The notes under the pieces: generated by a model | Database searches by the model: none | What the model was told of the DNA's origin: nothing | The model's input: only the letters and a program-made list of their open reading frames with translations | DNA from: Bimastos eiseni | Lineage: Eukaryota > Annelida > Clitellata > Crassiclitellata > Lumbricidae | Length of the DNA: 64,000 bases | Reading direction: 5' to 3' | NCBI GenBank assembly: GCA_959347315.1 | Contig: OY365808.1 | Span: 8,201,979-8,265,978, forward strand | Translations under genes and position numbers: made by a program | Shown: positions 24,601 through 36,389 of the stretch, in pieces | How positions within the stretch are numbered: position 1 is the stretch's first letter | Layout: every line of letters begins with the position of its first letter

Positions 24601-25220
24601 TGAAATATATATAATTTCTTCACAGTGACACAGCAGCCAAGAAGTTAGTTTGGTTAATAATGTTGATTACTCTTTGTAATCCATTTTATCAGAGAACTAT
24701 CAGCAGAATGTATAACAAAAGTAAGCCAGGGATTACCTTGGAACCAAGTGATTGGAAACCAAATTAATTACCAGTCATAAATTATTTCCGCATTATAGGC
24801 CTACTGTTTGAAATTTCAAGCACAGGAGCCTACTTCAGAAAATTTCAAAAATGACAGCATTCAGTAATAAATGTAGTAGGCCTAGCCTAAATAAATTCTG
24901 TTGTTTATCGGCCTACTTCAGGTTTCGTCATATAATTAGGCCTATAGTAGCAACTTCTGCTAGTATAAATCTGAACACTGGTTTTGCTAGTTGACAGTCC
25001 TTTTAAACAGCGTCTGATTTATCCTCTTTCACCTCCACTAAGGGAGATTGATGCCATAGGGTACTCACCCGGTAGTGTAAGGAGAGTGGCCAATTTAATA
25101 TCCATAGTTGGGTTTCAAGAATCTGGCAAAGAAGATGATTTGCAAATCTATTCGGGTACTTGATTCTCCAGAGTGGGTAATGGCCTAATGGGGTAAACTT
25201 TGTGCGAAGTATTATAGTCT
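21663..25220. other. AT-rich non-coding region, probably intron
   Basis: No C2H2 finger exon or other domain is visible in this stretch on the minus strand, so any second exon of the gene starting at 25263 is short or lies beyond the window. It contains three GATA-type sites in 48 bp (22844-22891), a degenerate 22-bp repeat with TCCATGGAACC-like units (23095-23195), and a 35-bp AT-rich repeat (24320-24460). Confidence 0.5.
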
Positions 25221-25223
25221 TAC

Positions 25224-25263
25224 CTTTAATCGGTTTCGGATGCAACTGCTTCCGTCGTGACAT
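25224..25263 (-). CDS. First coding exon of a NuRD-recruiting zinc-finger corepressor (FOG/ZFPM-like)
   Basis: The exon encodes 13 codons, MSRRKQLHPKPIK, plus one base, and runs directly into a consensus donor (AAAG then GTAAGA, donor GT at 25223-25222). The ATG has a favourable context (GAAG before it). MSRRKQ followed by P and IK is the N-terminal RBBP4/NuRD-binding motif shared by FOG/ZFPM, SALL and BCL11 proteins. Their first coding exon is short and ends soon after the motif; PxxIK is closest to FOG proteins as I know them. FOG proteins bind the N-terminal finger of GATA factors and recruit NuRD in the nucleus. The upstream side (above 25263) is CpG-richer, fitting a promoter and 5' UTR. 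No zinc-finger exon is visible in the window, so family assignment rests on this exon. SALL or BCL11 are the alternatives. Confidence 0.55.
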
Positions 25264-26760
25264 CTTCAGGCGTCAAATATTCAAAACAAGAAGAAATTCG
25301 GCGGAGACAGCTGACACCAACCAACGACGTCGGTCACTGGCAGCCTGCCCGACTTGGCAAAACGCCTCTTGCCTGGCTCTCTTTCTCCCCGATGCTCACG
25401 CTTTCTGTCCTAATATATAAAGACGTGTTTCTAGTTGTTTCTGTACTTTGTGGATGACTCTCTGCCCTACTGTGCGTCCGTATCCTACCCCGGAGATCCC
25501 TCGCACGCGACAGACGTCCGGCGTCTTGTGGTGGCGCTCGATACTTTCTCACATGAACGCGAAGCTATTAGGCGCAGTTCACGACTTGACCCAGATTAGC
25601 TGCGGTCTCGCATGCCGTGCGACCTATCAGAGAGATGTACGTGAACTGGTATATAACACCGGGTTACGTACGTTTTTAATATATCGTAAAATGTGCATAA
25701 ATCATTAACTTTGTATGCCATTTTTCTTACCTAAAACACGAACTATAGCACGGGTAACAACTTAACTGACGATGCGACGTGGTTACCCTAGTGTAATTGT
25801 TGTTTCTCACTGGTCGCGTGCCATGCTCTATGGAAAGCCGTCGGCGGTAGAAACCATAATTAATCTTCCCTGTCGATTGGCGTAGCCCACCCGTGGGAGG
25901 ACAGTTGCCAGTTAGAGCATGGGCCAGTGGTTGACGACACAAGGGACTCAACGTCTTTGTCTCTAGTACAGATCGCGGTTTGAATCGCTCGTCTAATCTA
26001 ATCGGCGCAGCATCTGAGACTAGGATATTAGACTCTTATCGCGTGCAGTGACCGATAACTCAAGACCTACTCAACAAAAGGCCGCATCGACGAACCGACC
26101 CATGATTGTGCCAGCGTCAACCGGTCACTGTAAATCAACCACGTTTATCGGTCGCGCTCATATCTGGTTAAAAATGCGAGGATACTAAGAAATAATTTAA
26201 ATTCGCGATAAGCATTTCTAATAGATACGCTAACCGCTTTCATCTAATAAGGGCTGGGGGAGGCGGCGTCTCCACTGTGCTTCGTGCCAGTCACCACCGT
26301 ATCTAACTAGGATCATGCATTATCATTAAGATTAAATGGGTTGTCAAACGATTATCAAATTATAAGATCGGAGCTTAGGGCATAAGATCGTGGCCGCAGA
26401 TATCCGAGGCGATTGGTTGCTGATGCCCTGTGGTCTTAGGTAGGCCTAGGCCCATTATAGATCCATAGGCCTATCTAAGGCACACGTTGATCATAGGCTA
26501 GCCATCGTTTCTAGTATAGGTTTAATGGCCTGTTTGATAGGATGCACGTGCGTAAATAAACAGTGTTCCGCTTTTGAAAGTAAGCCATATTCATCGCTTT
26601 TGAGAGCAATAAGGCATTGGGTGCCTGCCTTACCGTTTCGATTTTGGCCTGGAACCAACTTTGGCTCTATAGATGGCCCTACGGCCCCTACCTGCCAATC
26701 GATTTTGTTGCGACTAGGCCTTAAGCACCATCTGTGATTATGCTTTTTGAGCGATGTATA
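25264..26760 (-). promoter_or_regulatory. CpG-richer 5' region of the FOG-like gene
   Basis: CpG dinucleotides are noticeably more frequent here than in the flanking AT-rich DNA, especially at 25250-25660 and 25730-26160. This fits the promoter and 5' UTR of the minus-strand exon at 25224-25263. No TATA box is evident at an obvious position. Part of the sequence (25921-25988) resembles a tRNA-like head with A and B boxes (GGCCAGTGGTT, GGTTTGAATC), which may be a SINE relic. The transcription start is not determinable. Confidence 0.35.
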
Positions 26761-29700
26761 AATCTCAATATTGCGATTACGAATTCAAAGTAGACCTAGT
26801 GCTCTCGTCATTCGAATCACTCTCAAAACCTTTTGCATTAGGAGGAGGAAGAAGAAGAAAAGAATAAAGGGAGCAGAAGGAGAAGCAGGAGAAGGAGAAG
26901 GAGGAAGAGGAAGAGGAGGAGATAAAAATGTTCTCATTTTTTTCTTATTTCTTCTTATGAGACTTACAATGCCCCTTAGCTATATGTCCTAACTATTCTG
27001 GTGTCCAGCTTCCCTTCCTATTCCTCGTCCCCTCCTCCTTCCATCCGTTCCTTCCACCATCCTTGCTCTTGGCTGAACTGTTTATTTCATTTAGCCTAAC
27101 TAGTAAATTCCATAATAAAATATAAGTCTTTTCACTAATAGGCCGAGTTTAGCAATTTAGACTGAGGGTTAGGTGCACCTTGCATATATGAAGCTGATTA
27201 TAATTAGAACGTCTTCAAGATTCACTTGATCCTTAACCTTCCAGTTGTCAACCTGAGCCACACTCGTCTTAGTAGCTACTCTGCCTCCTCTACCTTGTGG
27301 AAATCAGAATCGTAATATCCATCGGACAACCCTTATGACTTGACTCAGCGCTCGTGAAAAACTGGTGCCCTACGCTTGACTTTCGAGTGGCGCTTAAAAG
27401 TTTAGAGATTATGATTACTCTGCTAGCAACGTCACTTATAAATAACGCCATCACAGATGCCACAGGATGAAATGCGACGCAAATCACGTGTTTCAGAGGT
27501 ACAACTCTCATTGTCATCATCATGGTATCATCATCATCATCATCGTCATCATCATCGTCATCATCGTTGTCGTCGTAATCATCATCATCATCATCATCGG
27601 GTGCGCTACCAGCAAGCAGCAGTTTATCTACGTGCTCCATCGAGAGATAGTCGTCTCTTTTGCATCCCGAACGCATCCCTTCACATCGCCATATCATCCT
27701 CTGCAGCAGGAGCAGAATCGCAGCCACCGAGTCTAGCAGCTGTGTGTGGCCATTGATGTCACCTCTCGTAGACCCCGAAAACTGTCGGGCCGTCGGCCAC
27801 TAAAAGATCCTACCCGATCGTTGCACACCATGTGCACCTTCGCGTACACCACCCCACAGACGCTGGATGGCACAGCTGGTCTTAAGTAGGCGCAAGGATA
27901 TCAGTGATCGAGATTGTGAGACGGTCGACGGGCGATGAAGGTGATGCATCCGACCGGCGACTAATTCTCGTAATTTTTCATAAATATTAATGGCGCTTCG
28001 TTCGCTCTCCCACTCCAGCTGGATCCAGATATCTCTAAGTAGCATCAGTCTCCACTCCTCCTGCCACTCTCCTCCTCCTCCTCCTCCTCCTCCTTCCTTC
28101 TCCTCCTCCTCCTCTTCCTGCTGCGCATGGGCGATCGATGCCTGGTCCCTTATCTTTCCAACCCTGACCACTCACCCCTCCTCATCCGGTTCCTCCTTCT
28201 CTTCCTCCCCTCCGCAGGTATTTTATCTACATCGTTGCGCGCAGACCAAACGCCCGATCGACGCCCTCCCTCTCTTCCCCCTACACCCCTTCCCCCTCTC
28301 TGCAGCAACTGATCCGGGCTAATTGTTCTCAATGACCTCTGACCCCGTTCTGACCAGCGAGCGTTGCGTGGCGTTGACACGGAAGCATGATTCGATTGCA
28401 ATTATAACGATTGCCTCCTCTCTTACGATTGCACCTCCCGCATCAGCACATTCATCCGCTCTTCCTTCCATCTATTCAGGCCAGATAGCAATAGTTTCGG
28501 ATAGTTTCGTTTCTCTGAAAATAATTCAAAACTAACTGATTTTCTCAGTTTATTCTTATCCCAGTCCCTCTCCTTCCAGTTTAGTTCCTCCAGGTTTCCA
28601 TTTCCGCCAACCTAGATCAATCATCAAGCACGCACTTACTCACTGAAACTCACTAACTCACTCATTCACTCACTCACTAATTCACCCATACATTCACTTG
28701 GTCATTCGTTCACTCTTTCACTCACTCAGTCCTTCTCATTTATTTACTCACTCATTCACTTACTCGCTCTCTTATATATTCATTCATTCATTCACTCAGT
28801 CATTTACTAATTTATTCATTCTCTCACTCATTCTCTTACTCGCCAACACTCATTCAATCTATAACTTATTCGCTCAATCGCTCTCATTCATTAACTCATT
28901 CACTCTCTCATTCACATTCATTCTCTACCGCTCGCTCACTCATTTTCACTCGTTCATTCACTCATTCAGTCACTTGCATTTGTTTCCTAGTTCTCTTACC
29001 CGATAAATCGTCCCTTTTTCCGTTCACCCATTTACCAAGGGTCCTTATAAAATCTTCAGTATAACCCTATAGCTATTTATATAAAGCAGCACAGGCTACA
29101 TTGTCGCTGATCGAGAAACTGAGATTTTTGCATAACTATCCAGTGTTGAGAACACAACGTTAGCATCGAGCTTCAGGCCTACATTTCCAACATGCATTAT
29201 CGTCGAGTTGTTGAAGTGAGGACATATACTTTACAATTACCGTCCAGGAAACGATTAGATCTGAAAAAGTTCCGTTTGATCTACAGACGAATTGTCGTTT
29301 GTTACGACGACGTCATTCAGTTACATTAAAAAAATAACCGTCCCTCCTCGGCGGCTGTTAATGGCCGATTGAAGAAGCTTCCAGGTATCGAACATCCTTC
29401 TGGAATAATCCTTCAACGAACCGTGCCTCGACCAGAATACACACCATCTGTAAGGTGAGTGTGAGTGTAGTCCAAATAGGCCTATATGACATGCCTAATA
29501 ATAACAATTTCCGTTTATTTTCAAACTCACAACAACGCAGTAGGATGATTACAGACATAATATTATATGACATGAACGAATGATGACAGTAATTCAAAAT
29601 AACTGCTTTTCTCAGGAATCGAATTCAACTGTCGGCAGCCATGCAAGGCGCGTTACATTGTGTATACGGCACTATAATTTTAATTAACCCGAATAAATTG

Positions 29701-30690
29701 CCGTTTAATAATACAAATGAAAGAAATTCATAAACTACACTAACCCCAGTAACCCGAACCATAACCGACCTTAACGATGCCTACCATGGCCCAAACTGAC
29801 CCTCACGATGTTTCAGGAAATAAATCCAAAACTAATTCGGGTGAATTAATAATATAGTACCCATTAAACACATAATTGAACCAACGCGGCCGCCTAGCCA
29901 AAGAAGGAGTCATATTTTTCATTCATATTAATTAAGAACAATTAACATAACAATGTTACATGCACTAGGCCTGCAATTATTATTATTATTGGGCCGGATC
30001 ATTTCTGTAAGGTGAACATTAAACATTTAATCTGTTAATTCCTTATGAATAGGTCAGCATGCTTTAATTATTCACCCATCAGTTTACTTTTATTCATGCT
30101 TTCACCCACAGGACTAAGCTTGAGCTTTGAAATATGTTGGTCTATAACCTGTCTCCAAGATAATACTAGTAATAATGACAATAATGACAATAATAAAAGT
30201 CTCATAAGGTTAGCCGATGTAGAGTCATGAGGGTAGGTGCTCATGATTTCATCTTCCTAAATTGAGCACAAGACGACGGAAGTGGTTATACCTCTCCCTC
30301 AATGTCTGATCTTTTCAACAGTCCGTGTACAGGTAATCAGATAGCCAGTTGTATTCGCTAGGTGGCGATAGGTTAAGCATATAAGCTTATTTTGAACTAC
30401 TGTACCGAGGGCGCGCTTTAACAAAACAAGTCTGGCACGAGAGCGCATTACGCTACATGACTAGCAGCGAGAATGGAGGAGTTTTTAGCTTTCATTTAAT
30501 CTTTGCACCATAGGTGCATTGACGAACTGAAGTTGTAGGACAGTTCTATCCTTTAAAAGTTTAGAACATTAACAATAACACCGACGATGATAAAGATTAT
30601 GATAATAATGAACACTTGCCCCTACTGAATTTGAGCAGAGGCCATTGCTCACATGGACCTATACAGAACCCATTCTCTATACAATACAAT
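26761..30690. other. Low-complexity intergenic region
   Basis: It contains a purine tract (26840-26930), a CAT tract (27517-27600) encoding spurious poly-Asp and poly-His, a CCT tract (28070-28115), and about 340 bp of ACTC/ATTC-like tetranucleotide repeats (28640-28985). CpG-richer DNA at 27640-28380 could mark a promoter, but no exon is recognised. Confidence 0.5.
28640..28985. repeat. Degenerate (ACTC/ATTC)n tetranucleotide tract
   Basis: Long pyrimidine/A tract of ACTC and ATTC tetranucleotides. It yields an open frame at 28698-29006 rich in Ser, Phe and His, which is spurious. Confidence 0.9.
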
Positions 30691-30694
30691 ACAA

Positions 30695-30795
30695 CTGAAA
30701 TTTGATATTGCCCTTCTTACAATTAGCTAAGAAGTGCACACGCGCCTCGACGGCGCAACTGCAGTTGTGTTGCAGAGCAATTATGAGCGAAGGAC
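30695..30795 (-). repeat. SINE 3' fragment
   Basis: The plus-strand sequence TGAAATTTGATATTGCCCTT, then AGAAGTGCACACGC, GACGGCGCAACTGCAGTTGT and a TGCAGARCAAT-like segment, aligns over about 100 bp with 17350-17440 of the complete SINE copy, at roughly 80% identity by eye. The tRNA-like head is missing; the sequence changes at about 30795 into GGCGTAGCGACGGGGG, which resembles a hAT-type terminus. Confidence 0.6.
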
Positions 30796-31109
30796 TTGGC
30801 GTAGCGACGGGGGCGTACCGCCCCAGGCGGCATTTGCCCTAGGGGCGGCATTTTCAGTAAAAAAAATAATACAAAAATTATTCCTGTACAGTTGCATTCT
30901 ACAAGATTCTTGTTGCCCTTGTCTAAACCTGGCACAATGCTTTTTAGGTTTTTCTCGACTTAAGACTAACATATATGCCTACGATCGGATATATCGAAGT
31001 ACCATCGAAATGATCGAATGGAACCTAATGTTTATAGACATCAGAGCAGTCCTCAGATAATTGAACAGTTCGTAAGGCCTTTATGTATGTTGGTGCTTCT
31101 TTCTTTCAG

Positions 31110-32796
31110 CAAACTACAGAGACAAATGCACGGAAGGAGGAAACAATCGGTTCTCTCAAAGTCTGTCGAGATCTGTCCGAACACCAATCACTTTACATGA
31201 AACGCCAAGAAGTCCTCGAAGATGAATCCAAGTCCACCAAAGCAAACAGGTCGTTCACAATCACCGGGACGTGCAGATGACATCCAAGGACAGATCAAGC
31301 CTCAGATACCGTCAGCCAGCGTAGCAGCCCCGAAACCAGTTACAGCAGCGGCGCAAGAGACGAGCGTGAAATCATCATCAGCTCGAGGAATGGCAATGCA
31401 AGCCGCCCAATCGGACGCGAAAACAGCGCATCCGAGTAAAGAGCAACACCAAAATTCACCCATAACCAAGGCAGCGGCAGTGACGCAAGCCACCTTAGAA
31501 CCACTATACAGCGCCAAGAAACCTATATCTGAACAGACTCAGACAACCGCGTCCATCGTCAGGCCTCTGCCTAGCTCGTCAAAACCAGTCGCCACAATGG
31601 ACGGACAACTGAGTGCAACTGCACAAAAACAAGCAATCGGTGTACCATCGGCAAGCAACAGCAACACACCGGCAGCTGCTGCTGCAATGGCTGGAGTAGC
31701 GCAGTCCTACCTAAAGGACGGTGAGCAGTTTGGTGTGGCGCATGCACAGGCCAATACGCTATCCGATGCAGTGACTGGTCACGCGCCCACATATGAAGCA
31801 ATGCTTGACGCTATGCAAGGCCGAAGCGCCTCATACAATGCCTCATCAGAAGAACCATTTTCCAAAGCCAGATCGTCATTCCCGCAAGTTCGATATCCAA
31901 CGCCGTATCCCGTGACACCGACAACATCAGATGCGTGTCAGCCCGAAGCAAACATACGAGACGTAGATGGGATCGAAGTCTTCAAGCGACGCCGAGCCAG
32001 CCTATTGTCCGACTCAGGCACGTCGAGCATCATGCAACTGGCGGTCGAACGGCAGGCCTCCAAGAAAAGCACGAAAGCAAAGACTGAGACGATCGATGAG
32101 GACCATATGCTATCGAAGGGCGAACGTCCACTGGCGAGCTCGATCAGATCGGCCAATCGTGCGAAGAAAAAGAAGGGGGTCAGATTCTGCGACATCGATG
32201 GCGCAGAGTTGGCTACAGTGCGGCACTACTTCGACCAGGATGAAGCACCGGAAGTGCCTCTCTACGCGACAGCTTACCTGAGCTTGGACGAAATCTACAG
32301 TCCCATAGTAGAGGAACGAAACGACCAATTGATCCTGAGACCTACTTTCTCACAGCCAGGGGCAGCACCAGACTTCATGGGTCGAGTCCATGTGAACAAG
32401 GTGGCGCTTGAGTTCTGCCTTGTCAGTGACACCGAGATGAATATCACCGGTACTGTTTGTGTCGCCAACATCGCATTCAGCAAGTCGGTCACCATACACT
32501 ATACGATCGACCAGTGGAAACATGCCACCGAGATAAAGGCCAACTACATCTACTATTCACATGATGGTGCCACAGACCGGTTTTCCTTCCTCATCCAACT
32601 GCCAGCAACATTTGGCCCTGGACAGCAGTTCCTGTTTGCCATCAAGTACGACGCTGGACTCGAAACATTCTGGGACAACAATGCTGGACAGAACTACAAA
32701 GTGGAATGCGTCACAAGAGAAATGCTACAGATGGCAGCAGACTCAAGCAATCCGTCATCAATGCATCCAACATTCACTTGGCTACAATACCTCTGA
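31110..32796 (+). CDS. PPP1R3: Protein phosphatase 1 regulatory subunit 3 family (glycogen-targeting subunit)
   Basis: The coding part is 31222-32796, 524 aa in one exon. Family members tether PP1 to glycogen, where it dephosphorylates glycogen synthase and phosphorylase pathway enzymes. Residues 1-300 are Ser/Ala/Gln-rich and look disordered. KKKKGVRF (315-322) is the RVxF-type PP1-docking motif. The CBM21 carbohydrate-binding domain spans about 370-498. Its signatures are VANIAFSKSV (414-423), followed by YTIDQW, and WDNNAGQNY (484-492). The start is well fixed: an in-frame TGA lies at 31198-31200 and ATG 31222 is the first after it. A good splice acceptor (pyrimidine tract plus CAG ending at 31109) indicates a 5' UTR exon upstream, so the feature starts at 31110. 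It converges on GEMIN6. Which vertebrate paralogue (R3A-G) it matches cannot be decided, and the long N-terminus exceeds the short R3B/C/D forms. Confidence 0.9.
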
Positions 32797-33466
32797 TGAA
32801 GGAGCACACGATTACCAGCAGATATTTGTACCAAAATGCAGTTCCACTTGAGAAATCTTATGTTGCAGCAGATCTTAAACATTTGGTTGCAGATTTAGAT
32901 GGATGAATTGGGACTATATAAAACAAATCATGCCAAATTAATCTATATCCAAGTTGCACAGACCAGCAAAGTACATGTACACAGCGTAACAATCTAACAT
33001 TGCTAAGTTGATACACCCGAAACTGATAAGTAACGACTCAAGATGTCTAGACAACTCACCGATCCGAACATCTTTTCAATATCTATGCTGAGGGGGTTAG
33101 AAGATCTACATGGTTCGAACCTCCCAAAGACTAAAATGCTCGTGCCCAATAGGTAATTGTACTTGGCTTGTAAGTTATGCAGAGCATGTGTTCAACCTAC
33201 ACCTGAGACGGTAAGTCTGTAGAGAAAACACGCCAACACTTTACTCAGTTTTTTCAGTGCCATAGATTGATGCTTGGTTGTAGTGCATACACTAGTGCAT
33301 ACATGCAATGTCTGCATGTAGTGCATAAAAATTAAGTCGAAAAGTGAAAAGGTATTGTCAAATTTATGAACAGCAAATCAAAACTCCATAAAAAACATAT
33401 TCTTCCCTGAATTCACCTGCAAAAAAAGAGTAGTTTTCACATCATGTCTGCCAATTTGTCAGCTAT
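32797..33466. other. Intergenic region between convergent genes
   Basis: About 670 bp separate the stop codons of the PPP1R3-like gene and GEMIN6. Both 3' UTRs must lie here. I see no canonical AATAAA in the expected orientation for either gene. A GGTTCGAACC string at 33113-33122 resembles a B box, but no convincing tRNA surrounds it. Confidence 0.5.
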
Positions 33467-34003
33467 TCATACATCTGGCATATTTTTAAGCAATCCCTGT
33501 ATTTTCCCTAGAACAATTTCATTGCTACTTTGGCAGTTCTCGGACAAATATGGAGGATGTATATACAGAACATCTCCAATAGACAAAAGGCTAGGCTGGT
33601 CGCTGGACGTCTGAACTGGAATGCGATTCCTCACAAGCCAAGAAACCACTCTTTCTCGCCTTGAGGCCACTTCGTTAGATGACAAATTAGGTAAGGCATT
33701 AGACTTGAAAATTGCATCCAACTGATCTTTATAACTATCAGTATTTTCATCTAGAATCTGTATCTTTTTCACAGCATGTCCCATGATCAACTCAATCTGC
33801 GAAGCCAGTCCTTGTGAGAATCGAATAAGTCCAAGACTAAGTGAGACTGGATCAATTGTATAGACCCAGCCTTGATGGGAAACGCTGTCAATCGTGAAAA
33901 CTTCAACTTCTTTGTAGACATACTGGATCAGATCTCCTGGATCCTCGTCGAAAATATTGTGCTTTGCGAGTTCAAGACCATCCATCGTACTCATGATCTT
34001 CAT
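33467..34003 (-). CDS. GEMIN6: Gem-associated protein 6 (SMN complex)
   Basis: Gemin6 pairs with Gemin7 as an Sm-like dimer in the SMN complex, which loads Sm proteins on snRNAs. Visible family signatures, numbered from M at 34003: YVYKEVEV, then GWVYTIDPVS and IMGHAVKKIQIL make up the N-terminal Sm-like fold. RVVSWLVRNRIPV, then LYIHPPYLSENCQSSNEI is the conserved C-terminal part. The length (178 aa, or 172 from the third Met) is close to the roughly 167 aa of vertebrate Gemin6. A splice acceptor (TATACTTAG, exon starting at 34014) precedes the start, so an upstream exon exists. The start could be any of three nearby in-frame Met codons (34003, 33994, 33985). All coding sequence from there on is in one exon. 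No disabling change is visible. Confidence 0.9.
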   Translation of the reverse strand: MKIMSTMDGLELAKHNIFDEDPGDLIQYVYKEVEVFTIDSVSHQGWVYTIDPVSLSLGLIRFSQGLASQIELIMGHAVKKIQILDENTDSYKDQLDAIFKSNALPNLSSNEVASRRERVVSWLVRNRIPVQTSSDQPSLLSIGDVLYIHPPYLSENCQSSNEIVLGKIQGLLKNMPDV

Positions 34004-34014
34004 GCAATCGAAAC

Positions 34015-35550
34015 CTAAGTATACAAACAAACAATGGCACCTTTAAAAGTTTCAGTTCACCCAAGAATGAAGGCATCTATAAAAGATTTCTACAAAAAAA
34101 TGAGCCAGTGTGCACCTTTCCTTCCAATTTTGTACACACTTGTTTTATACATACCCCATTGCAGATGGCCATACTTAATCAGGCCACCCTGCCGATTGTG
34201 CCAGGCCAACTGTGCTGTAGTGTTATGTACTTTGATATTGCAACATGCACTAACAAAACTACACGGCATCACTTTGTGTCAGTTCAATGATTTGAAGAAG
34301 AAGAAAATCTGCTAAGCAAAGGTGAAGGAGACCATTTGCATGGAAAACAGCTTATGCCACTTTGGTGGAAGAGAAATGGCTGAAAATTCAAGTAATGCAA
34401 CAGCACTTGAGCAGCTTCCATTCCCAAAGGAATGGAATAATTTCTTCCCTTCTCTAGAACAACTGTTTCGCTGCTTACAAATCAAAATGCAAAAATAAAC
34501 AGTGATGGAAAATATACACGGGAAAACATATACAGGTGGCGTAAAGCCAATGGACATGCCTTCGGGCAGAGAACTCATCATCATCATTAAAAAATATCAC
34601 AATATAATATTATATACTTTCGCCGTCGTCCAAGTGCACAAGAAAACTCACTGAATCACATAAAGTCAGACCACTAGAAAAGATGCAGTGCATTTGGCAT
34701 CGAACAAGGCTACTCGAAGTCAAGGATACAAAAATATTATTTTTTAATCAAAATACGTGACCATTACTGGCCTAACACTGGTTAGAGCGAAGGCACGAGT
34801 ATCTGTGTGGGGCCCTTAAATGGCGCGGTGTCTATTTAAACGGGTAGCGGTGGTGAAGGATCGCACCAGACCCATTCATTGAAAGATTAGTATGTTGTTA
34901 TATAAAAACGCGCATTTAACACAAAATTTACAACTTCACCAGAGTTACCGCAATTTATTAACTAACATAGATCGTAGATCATACAAATAGCAAACTATTT
35001 ATAGAAAAAGAAGTCGCACTTAGACCGAAGGTGGACATGAAATCCGAAACAGAAGCGCCACCTATTAATAAAATGCAATTTTTCACCCATTCGTCTATTT
35101 AAACATTTTATTTAGCGACCCTCAAGAAGTCTACTCGGAGGCGCTGCTTGTAACTCAGAATGCGATCTACAACTGTAAATTGAATTGATACATTACGTGC
35201 TGATAAGCAAAATACGTGACCGTGGCTGGCCTAAATTTTATTTTTTAACGTGCATGATTAACAAAAATCAAGTCTTTGCGTAGTAACCTTGGACAAGTTA
35301 CTGGCACAAAAGGCAACTTTAGAGGGACCATCTGAAGTCGGGCGTAAGTTTGGTTGAGGATTACTAAACGATCAAGTAAGTCTGAGCAAGGTCGAATTCC
35401 TAAAAGGTGAGACTTTAGTTTCGAAACGAAGGCACAAAGGGAGTCAGATTCAGATGATGGTGGGTGATAGGTAATGATGATTGAGAAGTTAATTTATTCT
35501 GACTTTTATTCTGACTTATGACAAAGACATGAGCTAGAACCAACGACCTC

Positions 35551-35585
<35 letters not shown>

Positions 35586-35830
35586 TCTTTGACCTATTCT
35601 ATTGTCTGATCCCTGACGATATCTACCACTAAAAATTCTAAGCAAGTAAGTGATCCCGTGAGAATGTTCAGAAATAATGATTTCAGATTTCGTTATGCAA
35701 GAAAGTACTTTGTGCCTTTGAGAATGCTCTGGAAAAACTAATTCTGAATTTCATCATACATCATACCTGAGTAAATAAATATAAAATCGAAATGACACCA
35801 TATTTCACAGCACATCAGCCAAAAATCATG
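34015..35830. other. Upstream flank of GEMIN6
   Basis: The 5' exon and promoter of GEMIN6 should be here, on the minus strand. I cannot place them with confidence. Open frames at 34034-34315 and 34312-34587 show no family. A TA microsatellite lies at 35556-35584. Confidence 0.4.
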
Positions 35831-35900
35831 GGGAGCCGTGGGGGAGGGCAGAGGTTCAGTTGGGGGCCATTGGCCCCCCTGGCCTATCCTGTGGAGCCGC
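35831..35900. mobile_element. Possible hAT-type transposon terminus
   Basis: The sequence ends in GTGGAGCCGCCACTG, whose complement begins CAGTGGCGGCTCCA, a common form of hAT terminal repeat. Just inside it lies a GC-rich self-complementary stretch, GGGGGCCATTGGCCCCCC. No matching left end was found, so this is likely a fragment. Confidence 0.35.
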
Positions 35901-36336
35901 CACTGGTCACGACAAAGAGAGCATCACGAGAAAGAGAGTGAAATCAGTGGGAACTGGCAAGCCTGATAGCAGCAGCTTCGAGACACGAGGATCACATGTT
36001 GGCCTATATAGAACAGAAGAAAGTTTGTCAAGCAAAATACGCCTACAAGTACAGACAGAGCAATGCACCGAGAGTTGTCAAAATAACTTCTGTCAAACAG
36101 TATCTTAAGTTGATGTGGTTCAATCTTTTCTGACACATAGTCGGATGTAAGCCGTGTTGGCAAAATTGTCTCATCTTGGGTCGAATCTACAGATCAGTCA
36201 TTCGAGGAATCGGCTACAGATTCTTTTAATCTTAGGCCTGAGGAATGGGACGATTTCTTGTTCGCCGCGCCACTTTCCAAGCATGGTTGCTAACTTTCTC
36301 TATCTCTAAGATACGATGTAGGCCTATAGGCCTAAC

Positions 36337-36386
36337 CGATCACACTAGTGGAGTAGGCCTATAGGCCTACTCCACTAGTGTGATCG
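36337..36386. repeat. Perfect 50-bp palindrome centred on TAGGCCTATAGGCCTA
   Basis: The two 25-base halves are exact reverse complements with no spacer, centred between 36361 and 36362. The core is GAGTAGGCCTATAGGCCTAC. A further TAGGCCTATAGGCCTA copy lies immediately to the left (36319-36334). No coding role is apparent. It could be a recent foldback or an inverted duplication seeded by the abundant TAGGCCTA octamer. Confidence 0.9.
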
Positions 36387-36389
36387 TTA

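Noticed and set aside
25003..25263. 86-residue protein read straight through from MSRRKQ
   Set aside because: Only the first 13 codons match a family and a consensus donor follows directly. The remaining codons are intron.
27290..27756. Poly-Asp / poly-His / poly-Ile frames on both strands
   Set aside because: Trinucleotide repeat shadow; no conserved flanks.
28640..29006. Possible CRISPR-like or structured direct repeat
   Set aside because: Units are tetranucleotide slippage products without unique spacers of fixed length. The genome is an animal one.
33105..33150. tRNA gene suggested by GGTTCGAACC
   Set aside because: No A box at a suitable distance and no acceptor stem could be found.
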